Origin: Pseudomonas sp. IAC-BECa141
Lineage (GTDB): Bacteria; Pseudomonadota; Gammaproteobacteria; Pseudomonadales; Pseudomonadaceae
Assembly (NCBI RefSeq): GCF_020544405.1
Contig: NZ_CP065410.1
Coordinates: 3,410,001 to 3,474,000, forward strand
DNA: 64,000 nt
Reading direction: 5' to 3'
The notes beneath the pieces were generated by a model, which made no database searches, had not been told where the DNA came from, and saw only the letters and a program-made list of their open reading frames with translations. Position numbers and translations under genes: made by a program. Below are positions 48,701-55,887 of the stretch, piece after piece (positions within the stretch are counted from its first letter, which is position 1; every line of letters begins with the position of its first letter).

Positions 48701-49260
48701 TTGAACGTCTCCCAGTTGAGAATCGCCTTGTCGGCGGTCTGTTCGATCGTCACCGTGGTCTTGCCATCGACCTGAGTCTGCTGCGGACCTTTGGCGTTCT
48801 GCCAACCTTGCGTCAGGCTGTTATCGACCTTCAGCCCGCCCTCGCCCAGACCGTCAGGCACCCACTGCACCGTGCCCAGCGCCGCCGCACGCCCGGCGGC
48901 CTGCGCCGCCTGTTGGGCAGCAATGGCGGCCACCGTGTTGTTCAGGGTTTGAATCGAGCGCTGCAACTGCGCATTGGCCTTTTGCTGCTGGGCCAGCGGT
49001 GGGGTCATGCCCGGCAATCCGCCCACGCTCGAGCGTGACGCGGCAGCCTGTTGCGCGGCGCCCTTGGCGGCAAACCATCCCGAACTGAACGCAGTCGCCG
49101 CCTCGGCACTGCCCGCCACCAGGCACAAGGCAACCGCCTGCGCCAGGGGCTTGAGCAACCACAGCGCCGGATCGGCGGCCATACGCTGCGAGGGCTGGAC
49201 ACGGGTACTGCAACGGGATGGGCGAGCGAGCATCACTGCGAGATCCTTTTTGTTTGCCAC
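36721..49260 (-). CDS. pdtA: Giant filamentous-haemagglutinin-type exoprotein (PdtA-like TpsA)
   Basis: A 4179-residue secreted adhesin-type protein, 30% of a normal 40-kb segment on its own. The N-terminal extended signal ends near residue 54 (LCLVAGSAEA), followed by an Ala/Gln-rich coil. The TPS secretion domain follows (about 130-270) with KAILNWETFNVGRNTTVDF and the hallmark NRNGIVFSGTSQVNVRNLVA. The body is thousands of residues of beta-helix repeats (GDIxIxAGG-like). A DUF3739-type C-terminus ends in an Ala/Ser/Gln-rich tail. There is no toxin-like C-terminus. Size, domain and position beside hxc-type genes match P. aeruginosa PdtA. Its transporter PdtB (TpsB) is not in this window. 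Confidence 0.9.
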   Translation of the reverse strand: MANKKDLAVMLARPSRCSTRVQPSQRMAADPALWLLKPLAQAVALCLVAGSAEAATAFSSGWFAAKGAAQQAAASRSSVGGLPGMTPPLAQQQKANAQLQRSIQTLNNTVAAIAAQQAAQAAGRAAALGTVQWVPDGLGEGGLKVDNSLTQGWQNAKGPQQTQVDGKTTVTIEQTADKAILNWETFNVGRNTTVDFAQQSNWAVLNRVNDPNARASQIQGQIKGNGTVMLINRNGIVFSGTSQVNVRNLVAAAANITDIQFRDRGLYFDSTGSQPTFTEAAGKVLVERGASIETARPAKSTDAGGYALLLGCEVQNDGSINTAKGQTVLGAGDRFYIRKGSGTEGNAFSTTFGNEVTPGFKTGSAAGKVSNNGLIQAATGDITLTGHEVVQNGVLLASTSVATRGTIHLLNPATDTQGSVTLGQGSATAILLDSSDLTALDSQHQAALTGVTPNNKIRSDQSRIEIQSGGSVELQNGSITLATGGQVAVAAQRRSLVRDGALIDVSGAIGVKVAMESNSIKINVQGNEQRDASVNREKGALNSNDIWVDVRELVYVPAGINGYATDRWYTAGGLLEVGGYLGTQGHSVGEWMAQGGMVSFAGNDVVTEKGSLINLSGGTLDVQSGEIRQSWLRGADGRLYEVSKAPGDLLYTGLYKGYEDSSQRWGQTNYYYNPLIAPASRQESGYTVGRDAGQLVIGTRNAVLDGQMLGEVYQGDRQTQAPRAVLDGYAQSQTALARRGQLIVGSYDPAYVAASGGLLYGLNPLLDQVQIGGERPVAGNDRDLTGAVSDARNGKLFVDAGQLSDWQLGALKVAAKERIDVQGAVTLANGGDITLYGPDVQVNADLTVRGGSLHLGNVLNQLSTDRLTDTRLVAPTGKATRVSVAEGVQLDTRGLWSNLRTNPDDVASLAYLDGGSVSIRSSGDIEIGAGSLLDVSSGGAILANGKTRGGKGGDVTLESSALSAPGDTHLTLDGQLRGYGVSGGGRLLIQAGDILIGQADKPLADNTLQLQPDLFDKGFSAYSLIGLNRLDVADNTLIDVLMPVYRFGDAAANQVSGTAPRQALELWTPTLYQENPLKAQLTQRAGASLTLQAGSSEIALVDPTRNTLSLGQGSRISVDPGQRINLRSAGQLTVDGELNAWGGTIDVRQQQFGSINVADSSQTADKQTHNRSIWIGEHAVLDVAGRVATGIDALGRVYGQIGKGGSIVIGGETDAKKATATSADAYVIVRNGARLDASGAQAMLDIAGQGPTLVATDGGRISLSSYNGLFIEGDLRAAAGGAGAAGGRLDIVLETPSYLRSDASNAVRVPREIVIGQDAGPSLLPASLQAGDAAPALQYGRARLGADQLMAGGFDNLSVLSNGLLSFDGNVDLHMNQSLSLYAGALSLADGSPESARINLSASYVRLSGPGKYFEAPGNIRPRVLNNPTHAVAPSQFTATADLLDLGNSLSFGTAGSIVQLSGPALEIGRRGFEQVTLDSRGDLRFLAPTGNVEKTELWTPGDLNLRAAQIYPASDVTAEVRVGYQSVQRDANPARTLRISRSVAAPAALPYSVFGSLTLAAGHIEQGGVIRAPLGMINLGDNLVLDTQALHLLPGSITSASAAGLVMPYGGTTDGIDYRYNDKSVLLRGITAETAGVTLTSQYVDVQSGALIDLSGGGDLRGAGFVSGRGGSTDARYNPLVRNASDGTFSLPGLASNPVYAIVPGNQSAYAPMLAEAGAVDPRIGQQITLGTGVPGLAAGTYTLLPSTFSLLPGAFRVEVNGQAAAGATNAALPLRNGSWTSSGRMSIANTGLRDSLASQVILTSADVLRRYSQYNETSFSQFIQSDATRRGVPWALAPMDGKSLRLNLSRGAAAGNALDFNGQALFKPATGGVVGTAVVNGAANFEILGAGHSGTEGFAGVSLYADSLNALNAGRLTIGAQPTIDYNTSGNIIAFSGDTSTITLREGAVLSAPEVLLRTTRTDGGISIEAGSGINTLGRGNAPYDSSTGFIYKPGAAGLLVVSNGWTNVLAPEVSVRTSGSGDIRIGNCPTTACNNPTVLYSNGSITAATDRQFELDESVRFGTRHLTLAVGSVNAGSAEALSAAGNRVPTGLTLNQNVLNRLLRGDTQYGAPTLETLSLTSRDAFNFYGNVSLDTRDPQTGVSKLQNLILSTPAIYGLGESGDVASIRTANLIWNGATQDPGAVIADGAGTGRGAFNIEAQRIEFGYGPNPQASGLEQNKRLVLGFANVNLAASDRITANYKGSLAVYQTQGAFDPVSGYAYSGGNLTLRTPLLTGEAGSVNRLKAGDNLTLTGGGAAAAANALGAELTLDARSVLLDSRIALASGKLVVKSKGDLTLTRGAYLDMAGRTLPFNDVNKYSWGGDVALYSSQGNIRQAAGSRIDLSAQNNQAGNLSAVALAADAGMVDLQGDILGASSGHYDAGGTLVPYKAGGVDIRAQHLNGDASQQFAALNQRLNAGQVFGSRSLQLKQGDLLIGEGLKAGEVNVSVDNGRLTVAGLIDASGERVGSIRLSAQNGLTLAGNAVLDAHGRVLRVDSYGKIIDAPNRAMVELNSGQGVLTLGAGARIDVRHGTEAVRGSLPGQSDGLLRGTLELNAPRLGADDIAIDAGGALSIQGARSIGLNATRRYTDGSDGTDPAASGRPYQVIDQAYLDRLHGDSTAFIDAALANSHLLNNKLAGLNNATYADAFHLRPGVEIASKTADGDLVVQGDVDLSGYRYASLNPHTQKTSVYGSGEAGNLVIRAGGNLDIHGSLNDGFAPPPETVDDSGWKLLPGIQPFGGDLIVPGAGVTLADGTVFPVGATLNYDLPLQATTLASGTLLPTEATLAAPYTFGAGTVLAGSVRDASGNLLYAAGTLLADSVTLPTGSRLGAGIRLNEATALQALRWPKGVPLPGSVEAGDNGIKGVRLSGSLALLRGSLIPSMTNVVLADGTSFIELRPLTGTTQGRNWAVASMLPAGSASWSMRVVAGADLGAADSRAIKPVSSDGNLRLADTHYGLTVTEKPPTLVWGEGNLGGFTPGEPVPEDQMMWCDWAPNSCVPAPRWVWAPDNWMGMPPGSPMTDDDVLAWCGAFPELCVENKPGTTVKTHTQMFSVLRTGTGDLDVLAAGHLSMDSPYGVYTAGTQSPDIDPRFNQPRGKLSDNRSVLGSAGGDYEKWVSGSDSLYQAWYPQMGGNLTINAGGSISGDVLGRRGLSQTMDTREQVPSVAVGNWLWRQGTGNSDVPTAWWINFGSYATQPLPDQSVDTGPYLVGFTGFGTLGGGNISLRAGGDAGMLKAMGDGNKVNLYPRGQGLVVAVGSTGRVGSDGSLQLTGGGDMDIRIGGSVNPSLQARAGENGIGVAQHDLQGALINLRGAARLAGGALGGINLQYGAAASTQDPREVRPFDPFTSTMGSASGGLVLIPGDSGMSLSTRGDLVLGGAADPGRVRLQNSTPFTTDDGVVHEGGGLTGFSLWTDHTAIDLFSAGGNLTPSTQLGEVTGQGPVTGRNTSPTDGRFLYPSILRAVAAQGSIYAGPSAVYSQGSGTVPATGYSLLLAPSSTGQLELLAHDSIYAGGYAINQSGASPLAIATPFAPAFNGYGNNTSATPIMSNRNSDGIAPDKNLRYPLFAFGANSYSGLNDVQTPARFYALTGDLVGVRSGETLTFSLSKRTWHEAAGPVWMLAGRDIVASGTFLGNPTTVPDAEMGVPTTESITSTGNLFVHDDPRDVSRVSAGRDILYSSFDIAGPGVLDITAGRNILMEDRASITSLGSLVAGDQRPGASVVLQAGAGAQGPDYSRFIARYLNPQNLADPNASLNGQPGKVVKTYLDELQSWLNLGYGFSGNAEQAQAFFAALPSAEQAIFARQVYFAELRAGGLEYNDVDGPRKGSYLRGRNAIASLFPTTDVAGNPIRYDGDITLYGGAGVKTLFGGDIQMLTPGGGQVFGIEGAAPPSTAGIITQGSGNIQLYSEGSILLGQSRIMTTFGGSILGWSAEGDINAGRGSKTTVVYTPPKRVYDTWGNVTLSPSVPSTGAGIATLNPIAEVAPGDIDLIAPLGTIDAGEAGIRVSGNVNIAALTVVNAANISVQGKATGVPVVSAVNTGAITSASSAASSATQAAEDVARQQQAASRQNQASVFTVQVLSFGNEQLAPSRDGASRAPTPGYNPNSPVQVLGAGALDEQAKQQLTEEERGQLTL

Positions 49261-49367
49261 ATGAGGCCGCAGGTCGGCTTGCCCCTGCTGTTACGACATA
49301 GGCGGTTGGCGAGGGCCGCGACCGAACGGATGTCACACAAACTTCATGAATGAGGAGTAGATCGGCC

Positions 49368-49402
49368 AAAAAAAATGGCAGCAGCCCTAAGGCTGCCGCC
49401 AT
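49368..49402 (-). terminator. Rho-independent terminator of the PstS/LapA-like gene
   Basis: The stem ATGGCAGCAGCC-CTAA-GGCTGCCGCCAT (49375-49402, one mismatch) is followed by eight T on the minus strand. It separates the binding-protein gene from the giant exoprotein, which must have its own promoter in 49261-49366. Confidence 0.9.
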
Positions 49403-49423
49403 TTCATTGCGCTGAAGCGAGGC

Positions 49424-50533
49424 TTACAAAGGACGGCCGACAGCGTTGCAGACGCTGGCGTTGTTGATGTCCAGGTTGTTGCCCGAGGTGTTGGTGACGA
49501 AGTTGGCAGTCACAGCGGCTTTCCAGTTGGTTGGAACCGGAGTGAAGCTGTGCGCCACGGTGGCAGCGTTGTTGCCCGGGTTGCTGTAGTGAGTGGTCAG
49601 GAAAGCTTTGACATCAGCGGCCACCGAGGCGTCCTTGTAGCACTGACCGAAGATGAGGTTGGTGTAAGCCACGATCGGGTAACCGCTGGCCGGGTTAGGA
49701 ACGACCGGTACCCACTGCGAAGGGTTCGAAGGAGTGGTTGGCAGAGCAGCCGAACCCAGGGCCAGCGAAACGTTGGCGGTGGTTGGCTGTACGCCGTTGA
49801 CGCGAGCAACCACTGCGTTGCTGGCGGCGTTCACACCGTCCGGACCGACGTAACCGATGGAACCGTCAACCGCGTTGACTTGAGTGGCCACATCAGCGGT
49901 ACCGGCAACGCCTACCCAGTTCGAAGGCAGGGTCGAACCGGCTGGCAGACGAGCGCTGGTGAACGTGGAGCTGGTGGTGAACTGAGTCGGGCAGACCGAG
50001 TTCAGGTGGCGGGTCAGGATTTCCGAAGTGCCGCTGGACACGTTGCGATAAACAACACGGATCGGCGTGGTGTCGGAAGTGCCCAGCAGAGCGCCCCAAG
50101 TGGTTTTGGCGCCGGAGAAGGCGTCGCACAGCTGAGCGCTGGTCAGGTTCAGAGCGGTCTGGCCGGATTTTTTGTAAGGAATGGCAACCGAAGTGGCCAC
50201 CGAAGGCAGTTGAATCAGCGGGCCGTACGAAGCGCCGAAGTTGGCGTTGTAGGTGCTGATTTCCGAAGCGCTGAGGATCGAGTCGCTACCGGCGAAGTGA
50301 ACCGAACCGGTGGTGCTGAACAGTGCCGAGTTGTTGGTCAGGAAAGCGGTCTTGCCAGTGCCGCTACCGGTACCCACGTAGCTGAAGTTGGCTGGCAGGA
50401 TGCTGTTGCTGGAACCTTTGTACAGAGCGGCAGGCAGAGTCGCGCCACCACCGGTGACGTTGGCGGCCATGGCCTGGGCGGAAGCCAGGGCGGCGACGGT
50501 CAGGGAAGCTGCGATCAGAGTGCGCTTGAACAT
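49424..50533 (-). CDS. PstS-superfamily protein, LapA/DING-like candidate
   Basis: A 369-residue exported protein from ATG 50533 (AAAGGAG ideal RBS), signal MFKRTLIAASLTVAALASAQAMA. The mature opening ANVTGGGATLPAALYKGSS, with GTGSGTGKTAFL and IRVVYRNVSSGTSEILTRHL, shows the phosphate-binding PstS fold. In P. aeruginosa the hxc locus carries LapA, a DING-related low-molecular-weight alkaline phosphatase secreted by Hxc. The position here between T2SS genes and the PdtA-like gene is the same, so a T2SS substrate is likely. Codon use is strongly optimised, suggesting high expression. No clear double Pho box was found upstream. Confidence 0.82.
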   Translation of the reverse strand: MFKRTLIAASLTVAALASAQAMAANVTGGGATLPAALYKGSSNSILPANFSYVGTGSGTGKTAFLTNNSALFSTTGSVHFAGSDSILSASEISTYNANFGASYGPLIQLPSVATSVAIPYKKSGQTALNLTSAQLCDAFSGAKTTWGALLGTSDTTPIRVVYRNVSSGTSEILTRHLNSVCPTQFTTSSTFTSARLPAGSTLPSNWVGVAGTADVATQVNAVDGSIGYVGPDGVNAASNAVVARVNGVQPTTANVSLALGSAALPTTPSNPSQWVPVVPNPASGYPIVAYTNLIFGQCYKDASVAADVKAFLTTHYSNPGNNAATVAHSFTPVPTNWKAAVTANFVTNTSGNNLDINNASVCNAVGRPL

Positions 50534-50927
50534 GAAGAATCTCCTTTTCAACGTTGGTTGTGAACACAGGTTTTCAGTGGACTTGCATGACACTGGGAAG
50601 ACTCACCGCTGACCTTCGCAAGCGGGGTCCGTGGTTAAGTCGCACTGAGAAATTCGCAGTTTCCGGTGACAGATAAAGGAAAAAACCTCGGGAGGTGCGG
50701 GGTGATTTTCGAGGGATTTTCTCGGGTGTTCCGGGGGCTATCCGGAGTGTCTGCGGCGGGCATTTCGAGGGAATCGGCCACAGCCCTTGAAGGGCCGTTG
50801 CAGATGACAGAAAGGAGAACCCGAGGATGGGAGGAATGAGGGTCGGGTGATGCCGAGGTCGTTGAAAAAAACCTGAATTATTTATTGCTCTGACCGGCAC
50901 AGACAACATCAAACCAACAGACACACC
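50534..50927 (-). other. 394-bp gene-free leader between gspF and the PstS/LapA-like gene
   Basis: No convincing gene is seen; a 116-codon minus frame here has unlike composition and no family pattern. One Pho-like half-site CTGTCAC (50672-50666, minus) is present, without a second half in register. The region should hold the promoter of the 49424-50533 gene. Confidence 0.5.
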
Positions 50928-52139
50928 CTACTGCACCAACTGGTTGATCTCGATGATCGGCAACAGCACCGCCATCACGATCACCAGCACCACCCCGCCC
51001 ATTACCACAATCATCAGTGGCTCAAGCAACGCAGTCATGCCCATCGCCCGGCGTTCGATATCACGAGACAGGGTTTGCGCAGCGCGTTCGAGCATCGGCG
51101 GCAGCGCACCGGTTTTCTCGCCGCTGGCGATCAGGTGAATCAGCACCGGCGGGAACACGTTCTCCACTTTCAGCGCTGCCGCCAGGTTGACGCCCTCGCG
51201 CACCTTGGCGGTGGCCTCATTCACGCTCAAGCTCAGACGATCATTCGACAAGGTCTGCCGCGCCGCCTCCAGCGCTCGCAACAACGGCACCCCGGCGCCA
51301 CCGAGAATCGCCAGCGTCGAGGCGAACCGCGCCGTGTTCAGCCCCAACACAAACCGCCCGATCAGCGGCAACTTCAGCACCCGATGATGCCAACTCAAGC
51401 GCGCCGCCGGATTACGCAGGTACAGGCGCCAACTCCAGAACGCACCGGCCATGACGCCGGCACAGAACCAGCCCCACGCACGGATGAAATCACTGGCATT
51501 GAGCATCGCCAGCGTCAGCCCCGGCAGATCCTGCCGCGCCTGGGAAAACGCGCTGACCACCTGCGGCACCACGTAACTCAGCAGGAAAATCACGATGCCG
51601 ATCGACACCAGCCCGACTACACCGGGATAGATGAACGCGGTGAGAATCTTGCCGCGCAGGTTGTTACGTTCCTCGATGTAATCCGCCAGCCGCTCCATCA
51701 CCTGCGCCAGATCGCCGGACTCCTCGCCCGCCGCGATCAACGCCCGGTAAATCTCCGGAAAATCCCGTGGCCGTGCCGTCAACGCTTCGGCCAGTCGCAT
51801 GCCGCTGCGCACATCGGCGCGTACCGCGCTGAGGGTGTGGGCGATATGTTTTTTCTCGGCCTGTTCGACCGTGGCACTCAGCGCCGCTTCCAGCGGCAGA
51901 CTGGCGCCCAGCAGACTCGCCAGTTGCCGAGTGGCCCACGCCAGATCGTTGTCCGAGAGCTTGGCGCTGAACAACCCACCGCCGCCGTGCTGGGAGACGT
52001 TGCTTTCCTTCTCCACCGACAACGCCGTCAAGCCACGACCGCGCAGCACGCCAAACGCCGCGCCCTGACTGTCCGCTTCCAGATGCCCGGACTCGATCTT
52101 GCCGCTGGCATCGGCGGCTTCAAAACGATAGCGATTCAT
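50928..52139 (-). CDS. gspF: Type II secretion inner-membrane platform protein GspF (HxcS-like)
   Basis: A 403-residue polytopic protein with two T2SSF domains (about 70-190 and 270-395) and three membrane segments (IYPGVVGLVSIGIVIFLLSYVVPQV, WGWFCAGVMAGAFWSW, and PLMIVVMGGVVLVIVMAVLLPI near the C-terminus). Typical motifs are LAEALTARPRDFPEIYRALIAAGEESG and its second-repeat counterpart IHLIASGEKTGALPPML. It overlaps gspE by one base (ATG inside the TGA). It is last of the run G-K-L-M-D-E-F on this strand. It links the ATPase to the pseudopilus assembly platform. Confidence 0.94.
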   Translation of the reverse strand: MNRYRFEAADASGKIESGHLEADSQGAAFGVLRGRGLTALSVEKESNVSQHGGGGLFSAKLSDNDLAWATRQLASLLGASLPLEAALSATVEQAEKKHIAHTLSAVRADVRSGMRLAEALTARPRDFPEIYRALIAAGEESGDLAQVMERLADYIEERNNLRGKILTAFIYPGVVGLVSIGIVIFLLSYVVPQVVSAFSQARQDLPGLTLAMLNASDFIRAWGWFCAGVMAGAFWSWRLYLRNPAARLSWHHRVLKLPLIGRFVLGLNTARFASTLAILGGAGVPLLRALEAARQTLSNDRLSLSVNEATAKVREGVNLAAALKVENVFPPVLIHLIASGEKTGALPPMLERAAQTLSRDIERRAMGMTALLEPLMIVVMGGVVLVIVMAVLLPIIEINQLVQ

Positions 52140-53545
52140 CAGGCGTCCCGTGTCACGCGAAGGATTTCTTCCGGCGCCGTGGCACCGCAGCGAATCCAGC
52201 GCTCGCCGTCTTCACGCAGGCTGAACATTCCGGCCTTGCTCGCCGCCGCACGCAACGCCTGCTCCCCTGCCCCTTGGTGAATCAGGGTGCGGATGTTGTC
52301 ATCGATGCAGAACAATTCGTGAATGCCGGTTCGGCCGCTGTATCCGGTGTGATTGCACGCCGCACAACCCACCGGGCGCCAGGTGCCGGGCGTGGCTGGA
52401 TCTTCCTGCTTGCACTGATTGCACAGCCGTCGAACCAGCCGCTGGGCCAGAACCCCGAGCATCGACGAGGCCAGCAGAAACGGCTCGACACCCATGTCGA
52501 TCAAACGGTTGACCGCCGACACCGCGTCGTTGGTGTGCAACGTCGCCAGCACCAGGTGACCGGTCAGCGAAGCTTGCACCGCAATTTGCGCGGTTTCGAG
52601 GTCGCGGATCTCGCCGATCATGATGATGTCCGGGTCCTGCCGCAGAATCGCCCGCAACGCCAGGGCAAAGGTCATGTCGATCTTGGCGTTGACCTGAATC
52701 TGGCTGATGCCCGGCAGGTCGTATTCCACCGGGTCTTCCACGGTGAGGATGTTGCTGGTGCTCGCATCCAGCCGCGCCAGCGCCGCATACAAACTCGTCG
52801 TTTTGCCGCTACCGGTCGGGCCGGTGACCAGCACGATGCCGTGGGGCTGGCGGATCAGGTGATCGAGTTTGGCCAGCACCTGCGCGTCCATGCCCAACGT
52901 TTCGAGATGCAAACGTCCGGCCTGCTTGTCGAGCAGACGCATCACCACCCGCTCGCCATGGCCGGTGGGCACGGTCGACACACGAATATCGATGGGCCGC
53001 CCCGCTACGCGCAACGCAATGCGGCCGTCCTGCGGCAAGCGTTTTTCGGCGATATCGAGCTGCGCCATGATCTTGATCCGCGACACCAGCGCGCCGTGCA
53101 GCGCCTTGCGCGGCGACACCACATCGCGCAGCGTGCCGTCGACCCGGTAGCGCACCACCGAATGGGTTTCGAACGGTTCGATGTGAATGTCGCTGGCTTC
53201 GTCCCGCGCCGCCTGGGTGAGCAAGGCGTTGATCATGCGGATTACCGGCGCACCGTCCTGGGTGTCGAGCAGGTCGGTGATTTCCGGCATGTCCTGCATC
53301 AGGCGATCAAGGTCGACTTCGTTCTCCGCCGCCCCGACCACCGCCGCCGCGCTGCCAGTGTCGGCGTAGGCCGTGGCGAGCAAGCCGTCGAGTTCGTCGT
53401 CGCGCACCCGCTCCAGTTTCGACGCGCCGAACTGCCGGCGCACCTCGCTGATCGACCAGCCCGGCGTCGACGGGCACACCGTCAGCACGCCGTCGCGCAG
53501 CAGAATCCGCTGCGCCTTGGCCCAGGCGTAAGGCAATGCGCTCAT
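52139..53545 (-). CDS. gspE: Type II secretion ATPase GspE (HxcR-like)
   Basis: A 468-residue cytoplasmic ATPase. The start ATG 53545 ([16 protein letters not shown]) overlaps the gspD stop; a longer frame upstream is spurious. It carries Walker [16 protein letters not shown] (about 225), Asp box [12 protein letters not shown] and [19 protein letters not shown], Walker [17 protein letters not shown], His box LATLHTNDA, and the zinc tetracysteine CNQCKQE...[15 protein letters not shown]. It drives pseudopilus extension by docking to GspF and GspL. All catalytic residues look intact. Confidence 0.95.
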   Translation of the reverse strand: MSALPYAWAKAQRILLRDGVLTVCPSTPGWSISEVRRQFGASKLERVRDDELDGLLATAYADTGSAAAVVGAAENEVDLDRLMQDMPEITDLLDTQDGAPVIRMINALLTQAARDEASDIHIEPFETHSVVRYRVDGTLRDVVSPRKALHGALVSRIKIMAQLDIAEKRLPQDGRIALRVAGRPIDIRVSTVPTGHGERVVMRLLDKQAGRLHLETLGMDAQVLAKLDHLIRQPHGIVLVTGPTGSGKTTSLYAALARLDASTSNILTVEDPVEYDLPGISQIQVNAKIDMTFALALRAILRQDPDIIMIGEIRDLETAQIAVQASLTGHLVLATLHTNDAVSAVNRLIDMGVEPFLLASSMLGVLAQRLVRRLCNQCKQEDPATPGTWRPVGCAACNHTGYSGRTGIHELFCIDDNIRTLIHQGAGEQALRAAASKAGMFSLREDGERWIRCGATAPEEILRVTRDA

Positions 53546-55887
53546 TGCAGCGGCACCGCTTTGATGGTCGCGCGCGGGCCGGATACCGGTGCCGGCACGC
53601 CTTGGGCAGTGGCCGGCAATTGCGGCGCCTGCATGTCCGGCATCGCCCAGCTGCGCTCCGGTTGCAGACCGCCCTGCGCACGGCGCATGAAGTCGTAGCG
53701 GTTCAGCGTGATGCTGCGCCCCGCCGCGCTGTCGCGAATGATGTACGGGCGCAGGAACACCATCAAATTGGTCTTGGTGATCGAGCGGCGTTCGTTGCGA
53801 AACAGCGCGCCAATCCCCGGAATGCTCGACAGCCATGGCACCGCGTCGTTGCTCTGGCTATAGCCGTCCTGCAGCAGCCCACCGAGCACCATGATCTGCC
53901 CGTCGTCGAGCAGGATGCTGGTGTCGAGCGCGCGTTTGCTGGTGACGATCCCCGCCGAGGTCGACGCCGCCGAAGCACGCTCGTCGATGCTGCTGACTTC
54001 CTGATAGATGTCGAGCTTCACCGTGCCGCCCTCGGAAATCTGCGGCCGCACGTTAAGTTTCAAACCGACCTCTTCACGGGTCACGGTCTGGAACGGGTTG
54101 TTGCTGGTGCCCCCGCCGCCAGTGACGTAGCTGCCGCTGACAAACGGAATGGTCTGGCCGACAAAAATGCTCGCCGCTTCGTTGTCCAGGGTCAGCAGGT
54201 TCGGTGTCGACAGCACGTTGGTACCGCCCTTGCTCTTCAGGGCCCGGGCCAGCACTTTCAGGTCGAGGATCTTGCCGATGCCGGGGATGTCGACGGTGCC
54301 GTTGACGTAACCAAGGTTCAGGCCTTGCGGCAGCACATCGAGGCTGGTCTTGCCGTTGAGGTTGATCCCCGAGCCGCCGAGGTTGGCGCCGCCGATCACG
54401 CCTTTGCCGCCGAGGTTGCCAGTCTGCCATTGCACGCCGAATTCGCTGGTGTCATCCTCGCCGACTTCGACAATCAGGCTTTCGATCACCACTTGCGCGC
54501 GGCGCTGGTCGAGCAGATCGATGACTTCGCGCAGGTTGCGGTACAGCGGTTCCGGCGCGGAAATCAGCAGGGTGTTGGTGGTCGCGTCCGCCTGAATGGT
54601 CACACCGCCGGCGCTGAACGCAACGTTCTGTTCGCTGCTCTGCGCGTTGCCGCTGCCGGTGCTGCTGCCCTGCGCATAACTGCCGCCGGTGCTGCCGCTG
54701 TTGTTGCTCGAAGTGGAGCCGTTGGTTTGCGTACCGCTCTGGCCGTTCTGCCCACCGCCCGATTGGGTGGAGCTGCCCATGTTGCTGAGTACCGAGCGCG
54801 CATTGTCGCTGGTGCCGCTGTCGCTCTCGCCGGTCAACAATCCGCGCAGTGCCTGAGCCAGTTTGCCGGCCTGGGCGTTGCGCAGATACACCACATGCAG
54901 ATTGCTCGGGTTGCTCTGGGCGTTGTCGAGTTTGTAGATCAGATTGCGCGCCAGCTCAGTGCGCTCCGGGCTGCCGGCGCGGATGATGATGGTGTTGGAG
55001 CGCGGGTCGCCGATCACTGCGATTTTCTGGGTTGGATCATTGCCCGGTGCATCGAGCAGGTCGGCGACCATCGGCGCGATGTCGGCGGCAATGCCGTTCT
55101 GGATCTGCACTACGTCGGTGTCGATGGCACTCGGGGTGTCGATGCCCTGAATCAACTGCGCGACCCGCGTCAGGTTCTCGGCGTAATCGGTGACAACGAT
55201 GGTGTTGTTGCCCGGATAGGCGTTGATCGGGTTGTTCGGCGACACGATCGGGCGCAGCACCGGGATCAGGTTCACCGCGTTCTCGTATTGCAGGCGGAAC
55301 GTGCGAGTGAGCATGCCGTTACCGGCCGGTTTGTCGGCGCTGTAAATCGGCCCGCCGAGCAGTTTGGCGTCGGCCTCCGGCACCACCTGCGCCACGCCAC
55401 CCACATCCACCACGCTGAAACCCTGCATGCGCAGCGCCGCCAGCAACATGTCGTAGGCCTGATGCGCCGGCACCTGACCTTCGGAGACCAGCGTCAGGTT
55501 GCCCTTGACCCTTGGGTCGACCAGAAACTGCTGGCCGGTGGAACGCGACAACGCCCGCACCACCGCTTGAATATCCGCGTCGACAAAATTCAGCGTCACC
55601 GGTTGATCGCCCAACGGATTGGCCGGCAACGTCGTGCCCCGGGCCGCACCGCCACCGCGGGCGCGTTCGGTGATGTTGTGCAACTGCTTCGGCGCAGGTC
55701 TTGCCTGAGCCTGCGCCCGTTCGCGGTCGAGCACCGCATCGCCACTGCGCTGGGTGTTGGCCAGCGGCCGGCCGAGTTCGCTGTCCACCAGCAGCGGCGG
55801 TTGATTCGGTGGCGTGGTGTTGCTGCACGCGCTCAATGCCATCAACAGCATCGGCAACGCCATGCGTTTGGAGCCTGACCCCTTCAT
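53542..55887 (-). CDS. gspD: Type II secretin GspD, lipoprotein type (HxcQ-like)
   Basis: An outer-membrane secretin of 781 residues. The N-terminal signal [13 protein letters not shown] is a lipobox, so the protein is probably a self-piloting liposecretin as known for HxcQ. This explains the absence of a GspS pilotin gene. N0-N3 domains (about 95-420) include [19 protein letters not shown] and [20 protein letters not shown] Ser/Gly/Asn-rich insert of about 65 residues lies in N3. The C-domain contains [35 protein letters not shown]. It overlaps gspM and gspE by four bases each. Confidence 0.95.
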   Translation of the reverse strand: MKGSGSKRMALPMLLMALSACSNTTPPNQPPLLVDSELGRPLANTQRSGDAVLDRERAQAQARPAPKQLHNITERARGGGAARGTTLPANPLGDQPVTLNFVDADIQAVVRALSRSTGQQFLVDPRVKGNLTLVSEGQVPAHQAYDMLLAALRMQGFSVVDVGGVAQVVPEADAKLLGGPIYSADKPAGNGMLTRTFRLQYENAVNLIPVLRPIVSPNNPINAYPGNNTIVVTDYAENLTRVAQLIQGIDTPSAIDTDVVQIQNGIAADIAPMVADLLDAPGNDPTQKIAVIGDPRSNTIIIRAGSPERTELARNLIYKLDNAQSNPSNLHVVYLRNAQAGKLAQALRGLLTGESDSGTSDNARSVLSNMGSSTQSGGGQNGQSGTQTNGSTSSNNSGSTGGSYAQGSSTGSGNAQSSEQNVAFSAGGVTIQADATTNTLLISAPEPLYRNLREVIDLLDQRRAQVVIESLIVEVGEDDTSEFGVQWQTGNLGGKGVIGGANLGGSGINLNGKTSLDVLPQGLNLGYVNGTVDIPGIGKILDLKVLARALKSKGGTNVLSTPNLLTLDNEAASIFVGQTIPFVSGSYVTGGGGTSNNPFQTVTREEVGLKLNVRPQISEGGTVKLDIYQEVSSIDERASAASTSAGIVTSKRALDTSILLDDGQIMVLGGLLQDGYSQSNDAVPWLSSIPGIGALFRNERRSITKTNLMVFLRPYIIRDSAAGRSITLNRYDFMRRAQGGLQPERSWAMPDMQAPQLPATAQGVPAPVSGPRATIKAVPLQ

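Noticed and set aside
45247..49038. 1263-codon plus-strand open frame opposite the giant exoprotein gene
   Set aside because: It is the antisense shadow of a repetitive GC-rich gene; no domain, RBS or composition of its own. The same applies to long antisense frames over dnaE2 (14690-16612) and imuB (16534-18000).
49325..49350. Pho box upstream of the giant exoprotein (TGTCACA...CTTCATG)
   Set aside because: Second half is weak and the orientation is opposite to the gene; not strong enough to annotate.
50660..50680. Pho box for the PstS/LapA-like gene
   Set aside because: Only one good half-site (CTGTCAC); no second half at 11-bp spacing in either direction.
50574..50924. 116-codon minus-strand frame upstream of the PstS/LapA-like gene
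   Set aside because: Pro/Arg/Ser-rich with no family pattern or RBS; it sits in the promoter/leader region.
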